Source: Paenibacillus sp. KS-LC4 (GTDB taxonomy: Bacteria; Bacillota; Bacilli; Paenibacillales; Paenibacillaceae). Taken from it: a DNA stretch of 64,000 nucleotides. The stretch covers positions 5,727,001 through 5,791,000 of the forward strand of contig NZ_CP145905.1 of NCBI RefSeq assembly GCF_036894955.1. The letters run 5' to 3'. The position numbers were made by a program, and so were the translations under genes. Numbering within the stretch: position 1 is the first letter of the stretch; every line of letters begins with the position of its first letter. The notes beneath the pieces were generated by a model. It was not told the DNA's origin and ran no database searches. It worked only from the letters and a program-made list of their open reading frames with translations. This document shows, in pieces, positions 14,776 to 22,592 of this stretch.

Positions 14776-17031
14776 CTAGCTGGTATATTCCTTCAGCCTG
14801 TGCAACGTACCTTCCACCACTTCTTTCAAATCTGGAACTTTATACAGCATTTTCGTGATCAGCGGCAGCATAATAGTTTGAGCTAAATCAGATTTTTTGA
14901 TTATATTTTGCTCATTCGCTAGCTCAGGCAAATCTCGTTCGAACTCATTTAGTTCATTACGGAAAAGCATAAAACCAAAAGCAGTAAAAGGTACACTGGC
15001 TACAATCGCTTGCCAATCTTTGTTGATTGACTGTATAGTCTCTGCACTTTTTTGCGGATTTTTCCGGCTATTTTCGACCGCTTTCCCAATATTTCTTTTA
15101 ATTCTTTTTAAGTGCTCCTCGTATACGAACATCTGCTGCGGCAGCTCAGTGAGAGCAACCGTCACTTTTTTCCTTTTCTCTGCAGAATAGCCGCTCATGC
15201 TCTCCATGGCTGTAATCAAAAAATTTTCTGGCAGCTTGTTATTTTGCAGACGCAGCAGCACCTTGTCCATCGTTTCAAAGCTCGTATGCCGAATACGCGC
15301 ACCGTATCGCGATGTATTCACAAAACGAATATCGGAGAGCCCTTCCAGAAAATCTTCCACATCAGCTAATACAAGCTTCATAATTTTATTTGTTCGATTT
15401 AATGTTCCATTCACATTTTCTACCGTTAACTCCGCTGCAGAAACCGTTTTTTCTATGTAACTCTCCGAGACATGCTTCGCTCCTGACGCATACATTGCAC
15501 CTTCAGAATAAGACAAGTCCTGACCAGCAAAAATAATTTCCTTACAGCCCATATAAGCTGCAGCTTGAATAGCTGTTCCTGTCACAGAATGGCTCGATAA
15601 GAAAATAGGATCGTCACTCGTCACTTGCATAAAATATTTTGTGACAGAATCATTCTTAAAGTGAACATGCATTAATCTATCTTTCTTCTCCTCCAAGATG
15701 CGATATTTCACCTGTGGTGTATATAAAAGAGGAATCCCCTTAATGTCCAAATGTCTAAAAGCCTGATAGTTTGATTCGGCTCCATCCATACTTACAATCA
15801 AATGCGGTTTAATGCCAAAATGAAGCAAGGATTGTATCGATGATCCGGCAGCAATAATAAAGGCATGCTGCTTAAGTTTTTTTAGATTTTCAATATCTGC
15901 GGAAAGGGACGGACCCGCTCCTACAATAACGGCTGGCACATCGGCAAACTTATTTTCCAGCTGCTGAATCGATGGGCTTGCTAACGTCGCAGGCAAATTG
16001 TACATGCTATTTTCAAGCCACTCCATGCCAAATCTCTCATACATGCGATAAGAGCTTCCATAGTTCATAATGGCAATTTTAGCATCATTGCTAAATTCCA
16101 ATACCTCTTCTTTCATTAATTTCTCATACACGGGAAGAGCAATAATTTCCGGCTCTCCCTTTAAATATTTCAGGTAGGTATAAAACATACCTCCTCTTGT
16201 AGTTGCATTACCTCCAACAACAAAGTTTTTCACATTGGGTAGATCAAGCCACTGCTTAAGCTCTACCTGATGCATTGCTGCAATTAAAATCTGTACATCC
16301 GGCTCATAAAAATGCAGCTTGTGCTCAGGAAATGCCTGGGCATACTTGACTTGATGATATCCAAACCCTGTCCCATAAATAATAATGTCGCTTTTATTTT
16401 GCACTTTTTGCTGAATGTTTTTTATCCAATGAGCTATCTCATTTTGCGGATCATATTTGCTGTATAAAAAAGAGGGCTTCCCATCTACTGTTACGATGCA
16501 TAAATTGGGCTGACCGTTTCTTGCATGGATAGTTTGATAATATTCCCGATTTCTAGAACATGCAGTGATCTGTTTATAGACCTCAGGGAATTTCCCAGCC
16601 AAATACTCGAGGTTGGATTGAAATAGCACCGCCTCTGCTTGGCGCCCTGCATGTCCCCCAAGCTCTACTGCAAGCTGTCGAAGCATTGGAATGAGTTCAA
16701 AGCCTAGGCAGTCTCCAGCATCCATATAATTTTCGTTATCCATATAAGCATTCAGTTGCCCGAAACCTTCTTCCAGCTCAGATGAAAACCGCAGTATAGT
16801 TTCCTGCAAAGCACAAAATACCTGCCATTCTTGCAGATGGCTATCAATAGCATTTAAGGTCCGGTATAAGTCATCCATTCCTTCTACGATTTCAGCGAAA
16901 GAATCCCAAAATGCATCAGCCAAAGACTCATATAACAATACTTGAACGGTTTCGGAGGCAGCAATCAGCTTTGGCAAAAAAACACTGATGTCCTCAATAA
17001 CTTCTTCTATGTCCAACTGCTGCTGCTCCAT
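14776..17031 (-). CDS. Maf-type motility-associated flagellin glycosyltransferase, copy 2
   Basis: This is the paralogue of the adjacent gene, with the same order of segments: IIYGTGFGYHQVKYA, FYEPDVQILIAAM, AVIVGAGPSLSADI, FIIAAGSSIQSLL, KPHLIVSMDGAE, HSVTGTAIQAAAYMGC and EIIFAGQDLSYSEGAMYASGAKH. At 751 residues it is full length. The start is the ATG at 17031, with GGGGGAG nine bases upstream; a TTG at 17049 overlaps that site. The pair follows flagellin, flaG, fliD, fliS and fliT after a weak terminator, and expression could partly follow the flagellar genes. The function as a cytoplasmic glycosyltransferase acting on unfolded flagellin before export is taken from the family. Donor specificity is unknown. 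Confidence 0.85.
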   Translation of the reverse strand: MEQQQLDIEEVIEDISVFLPKLIAASETVQVLLYESLADAFWDSFAEIVEGMDDLYRTLNAIDSHLQEWQVFCALQETILRFSSELEEGFGQLNAYMDNENYMDAGDCLGFELIPMLRQLAVELGGHAGRQAEAVLFQSNLEYLAGKFPEVYKQITACSRNREYYQTIHARNGQPNLCIVTVDGKPSFLYSKYDPQNEIAHWIKNIQQKVQNKSDIIIYGTGFGYHQVKYAQAFPEHKLHFYEPDVQILIAAMHQVELKQWLDLPNVKNFVVGGNATTRGGMFYTYLKYLKGEPEIIALPVYEKLMKEEVLEFSNDAKIAIMNYGSSYRMYERFGMEWLENSMYNLPATLASPSIQQLENKFADVPAVIVGAGPSLSADIENLKKLKQHAFIIAAGSSIQSLLHFGIKPHLIVSMDGAESNYQAFRHLDIKGIPLLYTPQVKYRILEEKKDRLMHVHFKNDSVTKYFMQVTSDDPIFLSSHSVTGTAIQAAAYMGCKEIIFAGQDLSYSEGAMYASGAKHVSESYIEKTVSAAELTVENVNGTLNRTNKIMKLVLADVEDFLEGLSDIRFVNTSRYGARIRHTSFETMDKVLLRLQNNKLPENFLITAMESMSGYSAEKRKKVTVALTELPQQMFVYEEHLKRIKRNIGKAVENSRKNPQKSAETIQSINKDWQAIVASVPFTAFGFMLFRNELNEFERDLPELANEQNIIKKSDLAQTIMLPLITKMLYKVPDLKEVVEGTLHRLKEYTS

Positions 17032-17110
17032 ATGTAAAAGCTCCCCCAATATACATATCGTTTATTTTAAACGCAGAAAATAACATATAAACTTTTCCGA
17101 TAAAAATATA

Positions 17111-17138
17111 AACCGCCAGAGCATAGTTCCGACGGTCT
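17111..17138 (-). terminator. Probable intrinsic terminator after fliT
   Basis: On the minus strand ACCGTCGGA pairs with TCTGGCGGT (two G-U pairs) around a seven-base loop, then TTATATTTTT follows. It is weaker than the others, so read-through into the maf genes is plausible. Confidence 0.55.
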
Positions 17139-17169
17139 CATAAAAGCTATATCTAGTAAAATGGTATCA

Positions 17170-17493
17170 TTATTCTTTGTAATCAACAAAATAGCTTTCC
17201 GAAGTATAAGCTTGCTCATACTTTTGCTTTTGCAGGCGGTGAGTCTTCATCCTGTTCAATCCGGAAGAAGCCTCCCCCATTAAAAAATGCATACGCTCCA
17301 AAAGAATATTGTCATACTCGCCGATCAAACGAATTACCGTCTTCATTTCCTCTGAAACCTCGGCCTGCTGCAACGCGCATAGAACTTCCGTTCTTACATC
17401 TATAAGCTGAACGAGCTCTTCATAGCTTGTTTCTTGAATTTGCTCAACCATATGCTGGGTCTGAGCATAGAGAGATTGTAAGGAGGCTAGCAT
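17170..17493 (-). CDS. fliT: FliT-like flagellar protein
   Basis: A small helical protein of 107 residues (MLASLQSLYAQTQHMVEQIQ...) follows fliS directly. Length, position and helical character fit FliT, the chaperone of the filament cap FliD in Bacillus-type operons. No sequence motif by itself proves it. The ATG at 17493 overlaps the fliS stop (TAATG), so the genes are translationally coupled; the longer frame to 17547 would run into fliS and lacks a ribosome site. The Lys/Gln-rich C-terminus (KTHRLQKQKYEQ) is polar. Confidence 0.65.
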   Translation of the reverse strand: MLASLQSLYAQTQHMVEQIQETSYEELVQLIDVRTEVLCALQQAEVSEEMKTVIRLIGEYDNILLERMHFLMGEASSGLNRMKTHRLQKQKYEQAYTSESYFVDYKE

Positions 17494-17885
17494 TACGATG
17501 CACCAGTTGGTGATTCGGAAATAGCCGCTTTCATCGCCTGCTTCCAAGTATCTCTGAATTCCTGTAAATAGCCAAGAGCCTCATTTGCTGCTTTTACATT
17601 CTTTTTCATATTAGCTTCAATCAACAAATGCAGCAAATACTCGTAAATACGTGAAAGCTCTTTAGAAATTTCATAACCCGCATCCAAAGACGCCATAAGC
17701 TCATGCACAATGGCTTGGGCTTTTTTTAGATTTTTGTTTGTTGCTTCATAATCCTTTTTCTCCAGGCCGTCTATTCCTGCCCGTGTAAATCGGACAGCCC
17801 CTTCAAAAAGCATAATGATTAACTGGCCAGGTGTCGCTGTCTGAACAGAGGACTGCTGATAAGCTTGATACGGCGAGTTTAACAA
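17493..17885 (-). CDS. fliS: Flagellar secretion chaperone FliS
   Basis: The 130-residue FliS has the N-terminal YQAYQQSSVQTATPGQLIIMLFEGAVRF pattern (split here: tyrosine-rich start, then TATPGQL and MLFEGAVRF) and helical segments ending with WKQAMK. FliS binds the C-terminal end of flagellin in the cytosol and prevents premature polymerisation. It starts with TTG at 17885, with GGAG nine bases upstream. It follows fliD and overlaps fliT. In Bacillus the same protein can release FliW from flagellin, which links it to the fliW/csrA genes nearby. Confidence 0.92.
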   Translation of the reverse strand: MLNSPYQAYQQSSVQTATPGQLIIMLFEGAVRFTRAGIDGLEKKDYEATNKNLKKAQAIVHELMASLDAGYEISKELSRIYEYLLHLLIEANMKKNVKAANEALGYLQEFRDTWKQAMKAAISESPTGAS

Positions 17886-17901
17886 TTCGTTTCACTCCTT
17901 C

Positions 17902-19386
17902 TTAGCTAGAAAAGCTCGATAATGCGGAAGACTGTGTATTAAAGCTGCTGATTGCCTTTTCCATTGCACTGAACTGCTTAAAATACTGATTTTCAATTGC
18001 GTTCAGCCTCGAAAGCATACGGCTTTCCTGATCCTTCATGGCCCGAATTTGCGTACTCATTAGCGAGCTCTCAAGAAAAGCTGCACTTGCGTCCGAGCTA
18101 ACCAGAGACGTACCTGCTTTAGATGATAAGCTTTTTATAGCCGTCATCGAGGTTGCGCTCATTTTGGCGAACACGCCAGATGTGGAACTATTTGGTGAAG
18201 TATCAGTACCTTTAGCGGTGAAAAGGGAAATGACCTTATCCGGTTCCGTTTCCAGCGCTGCTCTCAGCTTGCTTTCATCTAGTACCAGCTTCCCCTTCTC
18301 CGAGTAGCTGCCAGTGGTTATCCCGATAGATAATTTGTTTCCACTGCTATCAACAATTCCCGCTATTAACGGGGTGGCGGCAATACGGAAGTTTGAAAGC
18401 ATTCCACTCAAAATGCTATCATTGCGCAAAGTTCCACTGCGAGCCTTTTCTTCCCATTGTTTTATTTCATCCTCAGTCATTTCCTTCTTCTCGTCGGATG
18501 TTAACGGCTTATAAGTACGATTAACCGCCTCTGAAAGCTCTGAATTAATGGATCCAATCAAGCTGTTATACTCCGTTACAAACGATTTAATCGTATCAAT
18601 AATTTTGGATGTATCCTGTACCGCCGTAATGGTTGTAGGGATAGCTGATGCAGATTTAGCTTTGACCGTAAAATCGAACCCGTTAAGATCGAATCGATTG
18701 CCCGCCTGATTATAACTAATTCCGTTTATGGTCACTTTCGCATCTGAGCCCGCATTACTCTCCAAAGCAGATAATCGACTAGAAAATACAGTATCTGTAA
18801 TAGAAAGTTGATTTTCCCCAGTTTGTGTAGATGTAATAGAAAATTTACCTGAAGTTACATCATAAAGCGCTGTTGCTTTCAATGTACTTGAGCTTGCATT
18901 AATAGCTGTTGATAAATCGCTTAGTGTTGCATCTTTATTTATTTTAATCGTTTTATTGTTGATTGTAACATCCACAGTGCTTGCTCCTGCCCCGGACAAA
19001 GAAAAACCTAAATCCTCCAATGATTTCCCCTTATCAGCAGCCGAAAAAGAGTAAAGATTGTAACCGGCCGTCGCTACCTCGTCTACCTTTACGTTCAAAG
19101 CCCCACTTGCCGTAGAGCTAGTGGAATTGATCGTCAAAGTGTTAGCATCTCCGCTAACCTGCGAGGTTTTTGCGCTAATTGCCGAGGACAAGTTAAAGCT
19201 TGATAATTTATTGTTGCGGAAATCAACGATTTTACTGCTTAATGTCCGGTAATCCTCCTGCTGCCATTCCAGCTTCGTCCGTTTTTTAATCATGTTGTCG
19301 TAGCTGGCGCGTCGAGCCTTCATCATCTCCTTCACCATGCTGTCGACATCCATGCCTGAAGCCAAGCCTGTAATTCGATTAGCCAT
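17902..19386 (-). CDS. fliD: Flagellar filament cap protein FliD (HAP2)
   Basis: The 494-residue protein starts with RITGLASGMDVDSMVKEMMKA, the conserved FliD N-terminus. A Ser/Thr-rich central part includes the flagellin-hook IN motif region (DAKVTINGISYNQAGN) and FliD_C (FVTEYNSLIGSINSEL, KLVLDESKLRAALE). The end is coiled-coil (ESRMLSRLNAIENQYFKQFSAME). FliD caps the growing filament and folds exported flagellin. AAGGAGG precedes the ATG. It lies between flaG and fliS, the standard order. Confidence 0.95.
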   Translation of the reverse strand: MANRITGLASGMDVDSMVKEMMKARRASYDNMIKKRTKLEWQQEDYRTLSSKIVDFRNNKLSSFNLSSAISAKTSQVSGDANTLTINSTSSTASGALNVKVDEVATAGYNLYSFSAADKGKSLEDLGFSLSGAGASTVDVTINNKTIKINKDATLSDLSTAINASSSTLKATALYDVTSGKFSITSTQTGENQLSITDTVFSSRLSALESNAGSDAKVTINGISYNQAGNRFDLNGFDFTVKAKSASAIPTTITAVQDTSKIIDTIKSFVTEYNSLIGSINSELSEAVNRTYKPLTSDEKKEMTEDEIKQWEEKARSGTLRNDSILSGMLSNFRIAATPLIAGIVDSSGNKLSIGITTGSYSEKGKLVLDESKLRAALETEPDKVISLFTAKGTDTSPNSSTSGVFAKMSATSMTAIKSLSSKAGTSLVSSDASAAFLESSLMSTQIRAMKDQESRMLSRLNAIENQYFKQFSAMEKAISSFNTQSSALSSFSS

Positions 19387-19401
19387 ATCGTATACCTCCT
19401 T

Positions 19402-19791
19402 CTAAACTTTTTCGTCAATTAAAATGCCATTTACAAGTCCATTAAGCTCCATTAGCTTGGCGGCCATATCCAGCAGCTTTTCTTCCGGAATTTCCCGAAT
19501 GACTTCCCCGGTATCCTTGTTCCGTATTTTATAAACGATATGGTTCGTTTCCTCGTGTACCGAGCGATCGACCATCGTATCTGGACCGCTAATAGATTCA
19601 ATGACACGATCTACATTTTTGGCGAGCTGCCTGGCATCTCCTTGAATGGAAGCAACCTCTGCAAAGCCATCAATCGTCGTTCCTGGGCCAGATAGAGCTC
19701 CTACAGCTCCAGTAATCGGTTTTATAGAAGCGGCACCCGCCGCTTTATCGGATGCATAGCCGGTTGTGGTATTTACAGATGAAATATTCAT
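19402..19791 (-). CDS. flaG: FlaG-family flagellar protein
   Basis: The protein is about 129 residues. The C-terminal half carries the FlaG pattern: HIVYKIRNKDTGEVIREIPEEKLLDMAAKL (read in two parts: IRNKDTGEVIREIP and EEKLLDMAAKLMEL). FlaG is linked to filament length in several bacteria; its mechanism is not settled. The start at the ATG at 19791 gives nine bases from GAGGTGG; the ATG at 19797 is only three bases away from it. It is 15 bases ahead of fliD, so the two are co-transcribed. Confidence 0.85.
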   Translation of the reverse strand: MNISSVNTTTGYASDKAAGAASIKPITGAVGALSGPGTTIDGFAEVASIQGDARQLAKNVDRVIESISGPDTMVDRSVHEETNHIVYKIRNKDTGEVIREIPEEKLLDMAAKLMELNGLVNGILIDEKV

Positions 19792-19904
19792 CTTCATTCC
19801 CCACCTCAAATAAATTTAGTCATCTATATTTAATATCGGATTGAATCACATACTTTATTAGTCTAAATTCGCTTTTTCAAGCTCATTTACCGTTTTAATT
19901 ATAG

Positions 19905-19935
19905 AAAAAGAGGCCCTAGATAATCTAAGGCCTCT
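19905..19935 (-). terminator. Flagellin gene terminator
   Basis: On the minus strand AGAGGCC and GGCCTCT arms enclose a loop and are followed by TTTTTC. It ends the flagellin message before flaG and sets flagellin as a monocistronic unit. Confidence 0.92.
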
Positions 19936-19951
19936 CCGCTCAGAGCAACGA

Positions 19952-20719
19952 TTATTGCAGCAAGGACAGAACGCCTTGTGGTTGCGAGTTTGCTTGAGCA
20001 AGCATCGATTGGGAAGCTTGAAGAAGAATGTTGTTCTTCGTAAGCTTAACCATTTCACTAGCCATGTCTGTGTCACGAATACGGGATTCGGAAGCAGTCA
20101 GGTTTTCAACAGTTGTACCCAAGTTGTTGGAAGTGTATTCCAGACGGTTTTGAACCGCACCAAGCTTAGCGCGCTCAGTCGATACCGATTTGATTGCATT
20201 TTCAACTGTCGACAAGCTGCTCGAGGAGCTCAGGGAGCTGAAGTCAGAAGTTGTAATGCTGCCGATGGAGATTGTTTGCGATGCATCATCGGATTGGATA
20301 GTAGCGCCGCTAGTGATATTAATGCCGTTAAATTTAGTGTCCGTCATGATGCTCGAGATTTGGGAACCAAGCTCGTTCAACTCAACATCAATGTTGGCTT
20401 TGTCGCCGGAGCTGTAAGTACCGTTCAGTTTTTGAACATTCAGCTCTTTCATACGAGTCAACATTGCAGAAACTTCGTTCATTGCGCCCTCAGCTGTTTG
20501 TACGAAGGATACGCCGTCTTGAACGTTCTTTTGAGCTTGCTCAAGACCACGGATTTGACCACGCATTTTTTCGGATACTGCCAAACCAGCAGCATCGTCC
20601 GCCGCACGGTTGATACGGAGACCGGAAGACAGCTTCTCCATGTTTTTACCTGCAGCAGCATTGTTCAAAGTCATGTTGCGGTGAGTGTTCAAAGCTGTGA
20701 TGTTGTGATTAATACGCAT
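19952..20719 (-). CDS. hag: Flagellin (short, D0/D1-type)
   Basis: The 255-residue flagellin has both conserved ends. The N-terminal MRINHNITALNTHRN leads into KLSSGLRINRAADDAAGLAVSEKMRGQIRGL (seen as SSGLRINRAADDAAG and SEKMRGQIRGL). The C-terminal SRIRDTDMASEMVKL leads into QASQSMLAQAN and LSLLQ. The middle is short and rich in Ser/Thr (GSITTSDFSSLSSSSSL), with almost no D2/D3 domains, so the exposed surface has many possible O-glycosylation sites. This fits the two maf genes downstream. GGGAGGAA lies just upstream of the ATG. Transcription should come from a sigma-D promoter, with CsrA control in the leader. Confidence 0.96.
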   Translation of the reverse strand: MRINHNITALNTHRNMTLNNAAAGKNMEKLSSGLRINRAADDAAGLAVSEKMRGQIRGLEQAQKNVQDGVSFVQTAEGAMNEVSAMLTRMKELNVQKLNGTYSSGDKANIDVELNELGSQISSIMTDTKFNGINITSGATIQSDDASQTISIGSITTSDFSSLSSSSSLSTVENAIKSVSTERAKLGAVQNRLEYTSNNLGTTVENLTASESRIRDTDMASEMVKLTKNNILLQASQSMLAQANSQPQGVLSLLQ

Positions 20720-20751
20720 TGTTATTTCCTCCCTGAAATGGTTGTTTAGTC

Positions 20752-20765
20752 CCACATCCTTGTGG
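20752..20765 (-). promoter_or_regulatory. CsrA-binding hairpin in flagellin leader
   Basis: The minus-strand leader contains CCACAAGGATGTGG: a five-base stem CCACA/TGTGG presenting AGGA in the loop. It matches the known high-affinity CsrA site (ACARGGAUGU with GGA in a loop). A second GGA lies in the Shine-Dalgarno sequence (20725-20734), giving the usual pair of sites for a CsrA dimer that blocks translation. csrA and fliW are the next genes upstream. Confidence 0.82.
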
Positions 20766-20806
20766 TTAGCTGATCAAGCCGTTAAGCTCAACCCGCTCTA
20801 TAATAT

Positions 20807-20833
20807 TTATCGGCATATTTAACCAAGACTTTA
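20807..20833 (-). promoter_or_regulatory. Sigma-D promoter of the flagellin gene
   Basis: The minus strand reads TAAA, then exactly 15 bases, then GCCGATAA: a perfect match to the motility sigma factor consensus. Transcription should begin about 20799, giving a leader of about 80 bases that includes the CsrA hairpin. Confidence 0.92.
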
Positions 20834-20841
20834 TAGCAAAA

Positions 20842-21078
20842 TCATTTTTTTTTGAGATTTTTAAATTGATCCTTCAGCTCACTCGCCGTAATGGCTGAAT
20901 CCCCTGCGGTCATATTCATTTCTTCAACCGATACATAGAGCTCTTTCCTCAGCAGCCCGACTTCTTTGGGCGCTTTAATGCCCAGCTTCACCGTATCCCC
21001 TACTACCTCCAAAACAGTGAGCTCAATATGCTCGCCGATGAGAATAGACTCTCCTTTTTTTCTTGATAGCACAAGCAT
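20842..21078 (-). CDS. csrA: Translational regulator CsrA
   Basis: The 78-residue CsrA has the typical core LVLSRKKGESILIG, VKLGIKAPKEV and LRKELYVSVEEMN. It forms a dimer that binds GGA motifs in mRNA leaders; in Bacillus its main target is the flagellin message. AGGAGGGG precedes the ATG and overlaps the end of fliW. The C-terminal tail with KDQFKNLKKK is polar. The CsrA-type hairpin in the adjacent flagellin leader supports the same role here. Confidence 0.97.
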   Translation of the reverse strand: MLVLSRKKGESILIGEHIELTVLEVVGDTVKLGIKAPKEVGLLRKELYVSVEEMNMTAGDSAITASELKDQFKNLKKK

Positions 21079-21079
21079 T

Positions 21080-21529
21080 CTATTCCCCTCCTGTCACAGC
21101 ATTTTTGCTAAACAGCTGATGCTGAGTGGAATAAGGGCTATTGGATAAAATGTACTGTACAGCAAGCTGCTTTGGTCCATTAATAATGATAGGAGCTAGC
21201 AAATTAATTGTTGCTGAAGACAGCTCCTCAGGAACCCTCACAATATTATAGATTTCCAGCCCCTCCTCCTCGGTGATTTTTAATTCGTCCTTCACTTGTT
21301 CAGACAAATCAAATTCATAATCGGGGTAAAATTCAAACGGCGATACAATGATAAAAGCCAATTCCCCATTTTCAAGCGACTGTAGGTACTGGAAAGGACT
21401 ATCCTCTATTGTAACGATCATAAATGTCACATATTGCTTGAAGCCCGGTATACCTGTGACAAAAGAAATAATCTGCTCTGAACCGTATTCAAGCGCTCCG
21501 AATCGTGTTGTCTCCATAATCATGTTCAT
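21080..21529 (-). CDS. fliW: Flagellar assembly factor FliW
   Basis: The 149-residue FliW shows its beta-barrel pattern: ETTRFGALEY, ISFVTGIPGFKQY, DSPFQYLQSLENGELAFIIVSPFEFYPDYEF (two contiguous parts), and a C-terminal APIIINGPKQLAVQYIL. FliW binds flagellin and, when released, binds CsrA and relieves repression. GGTGGAG lies before the ATG at 21529; downstream ATGs at codons 3 and 5 are alternatives. The stop lies one base upstream of the csrA start, so they are coupled. Confidence 0.95.
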   Translation of the reverse strand: MNMIMETTRFGALEYGSEQIISFVTGIPGFKQYVTFMIVTIEDSPFQYLQSLENGELAFIIVSPFEFYPDYEFDLSEQVKDELKITEEEGLEIYNIVRVPEELSSATINLLAPIIINGPKQLAVQYILSNSPYSTQHQLFSKNAVTGGE

Positions 21530-21550
21530 TCACACTCCACCCTCTGTAAT

Positions 21551-21595
21551 AAAAAAGGAAGAAGCTACGGCACCATCACGGATTCCATAGCTTCT
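21551..21595 (-). terminator. Intrinsic terminator between fliW and flgL
   Basis: On the minus strand AGAAGCTATGG pairs with CCGTAGCTTCT (one G-U pair) and is followed by TCCTTTTTTATT. It ends the flgM-flgL unit; fliW-csrA would then depend on read-through or a separate promoter. Confidence 0.75.
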
Positions 21596-21622
21596 GTTCT
21601 ATAATATTTCACCCCTAAAAGC

Positions 21623-22546
21623 TTAGCCTAAAAAATCCACCAATGATTTGCTAATTACCTTAGCGCCAACAGATAATGAAGCCTCATAAATATTTTGAGC
21701 GGTTGTCGAGTCAATCAGCACCTGCTCCAAATCGGCATCCTCAACTTTGGATTGCATGTCTGTGAGGCTTAGCTTAAAGTCAGCAATACGGTTTTGCATC
21801 AGCTCCACCCGGTTGACTTTAGCGCCTACCGCCGCGCGAGCGTTCAACATACGGTCCATGCTTGTTTCGATATTAGGAATTTCATTAGATATCGCATCAT
21901 AGTCTGTCGTTGGAGGCGTCATAGCTGTCATTAACCGATCCAGCACGGAGAATACATTAGTCCCGGTACCCGCCGGGTCCGCGTCGCCAAATACTGCGTT
22001 GCCAGTCAAGCTAATTCCAATTGTGACATTCGCTCCTAAAGCATATTTCACGCTTTCTGAATCGGTTTCAATAGCTTTAGGATCAAAACCGGCTGCTGAC
22101 GTATCAAATGGAACAGTTGTGAAATTTTCTCCGTTAAAAATATATTTGCCGTTAAACTTGCTGTTCGCAATGTCCACCAATTGGCTTTTTAGTTCTTCAA
22201 TTTCGCTTTTAATAGCATCAAGCGCCTCTTGAGGGTTGGTACCGTTAGCTGCTTGAGTCGCAAGCTCTTTAACACGCTGCAAAACATCGCCAGCCTGATT
22301 AATAACGCTATCCGTATAGTCTAGCCAGGACAAAGCTTGATCTGTATTTTTCTCATACTGATCATTGGAACTCAGTTCCGTACGATAGCGAAGGGAATAG
22401 GTAATGCCGACAGGATCATCAGATGCTTTATGCAGCTTCATGCCTGTGGAGGACTGATTCTGAATATCGGACATTTTATTTAAATTTTTGCTTATATTTC
22501 TTGTGAGCTGGGCATGCATCATACCTTGCGTAATACGAAGAGCCAT
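21623..22546 (-). CDS. flgL: Flagellar hook-filament junction protein FlgL (HAP3)
   Basis: The 307-residue protein has flagellin-like ends: LRITQGMMHAQLTRNI at the start, SSTGMKLHKASDDPVGITY, and a C-terminal VEDADLEQVLIDSTTAQNIYEASLS (in two parts). These identify FlgL, which joins the hook junction FlgK to the filament. The ribosome site GGAGG lies in the flgK-flgL gap. A normal length and complete motifs give a clear call. Confidence 0.95.
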   Translation of the reverse strand: MALRITQGMMHAQLTRNISKNLNKMSDIQNQSSTGMKLHKASDDPVGITYSLRYRTELSSNDQYEKNTDQALSWLDYTDSVINQAGDVLQRVKELATQAANGTNPQEALDAIKSEIEELKSQLVDIANSKFNGKYIFNGENFTTVPFDTSAAGFDPKAIETDSESVKYALGANVTIGISLTGNAVFGDADPAGTGTNVFSVLDRLMTAMTPPTTDYDAISNEIPNIETSMDRMLNARAAVGAKVNRVELMQNRIADFKLSLTDMQSKVEDADLEQVLIDSTTAQNIYEASLSVGAKVISKSLVDFLG

Positions 22547-22592
22547 TACTTAAAACCTCCCTGTTTGGAGAAAAGTATTATTCTAATTAAAA

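Noticed and set aside
19840..19875. A sigma-D-like sequence upstream of flaG (TAAA ... CCGATAT on the minus strand)
   Set aside because: The gap is 13 bases to the full -10 box instead of 15 and the box lacks the first G. Too weak beside the two perfect sites.
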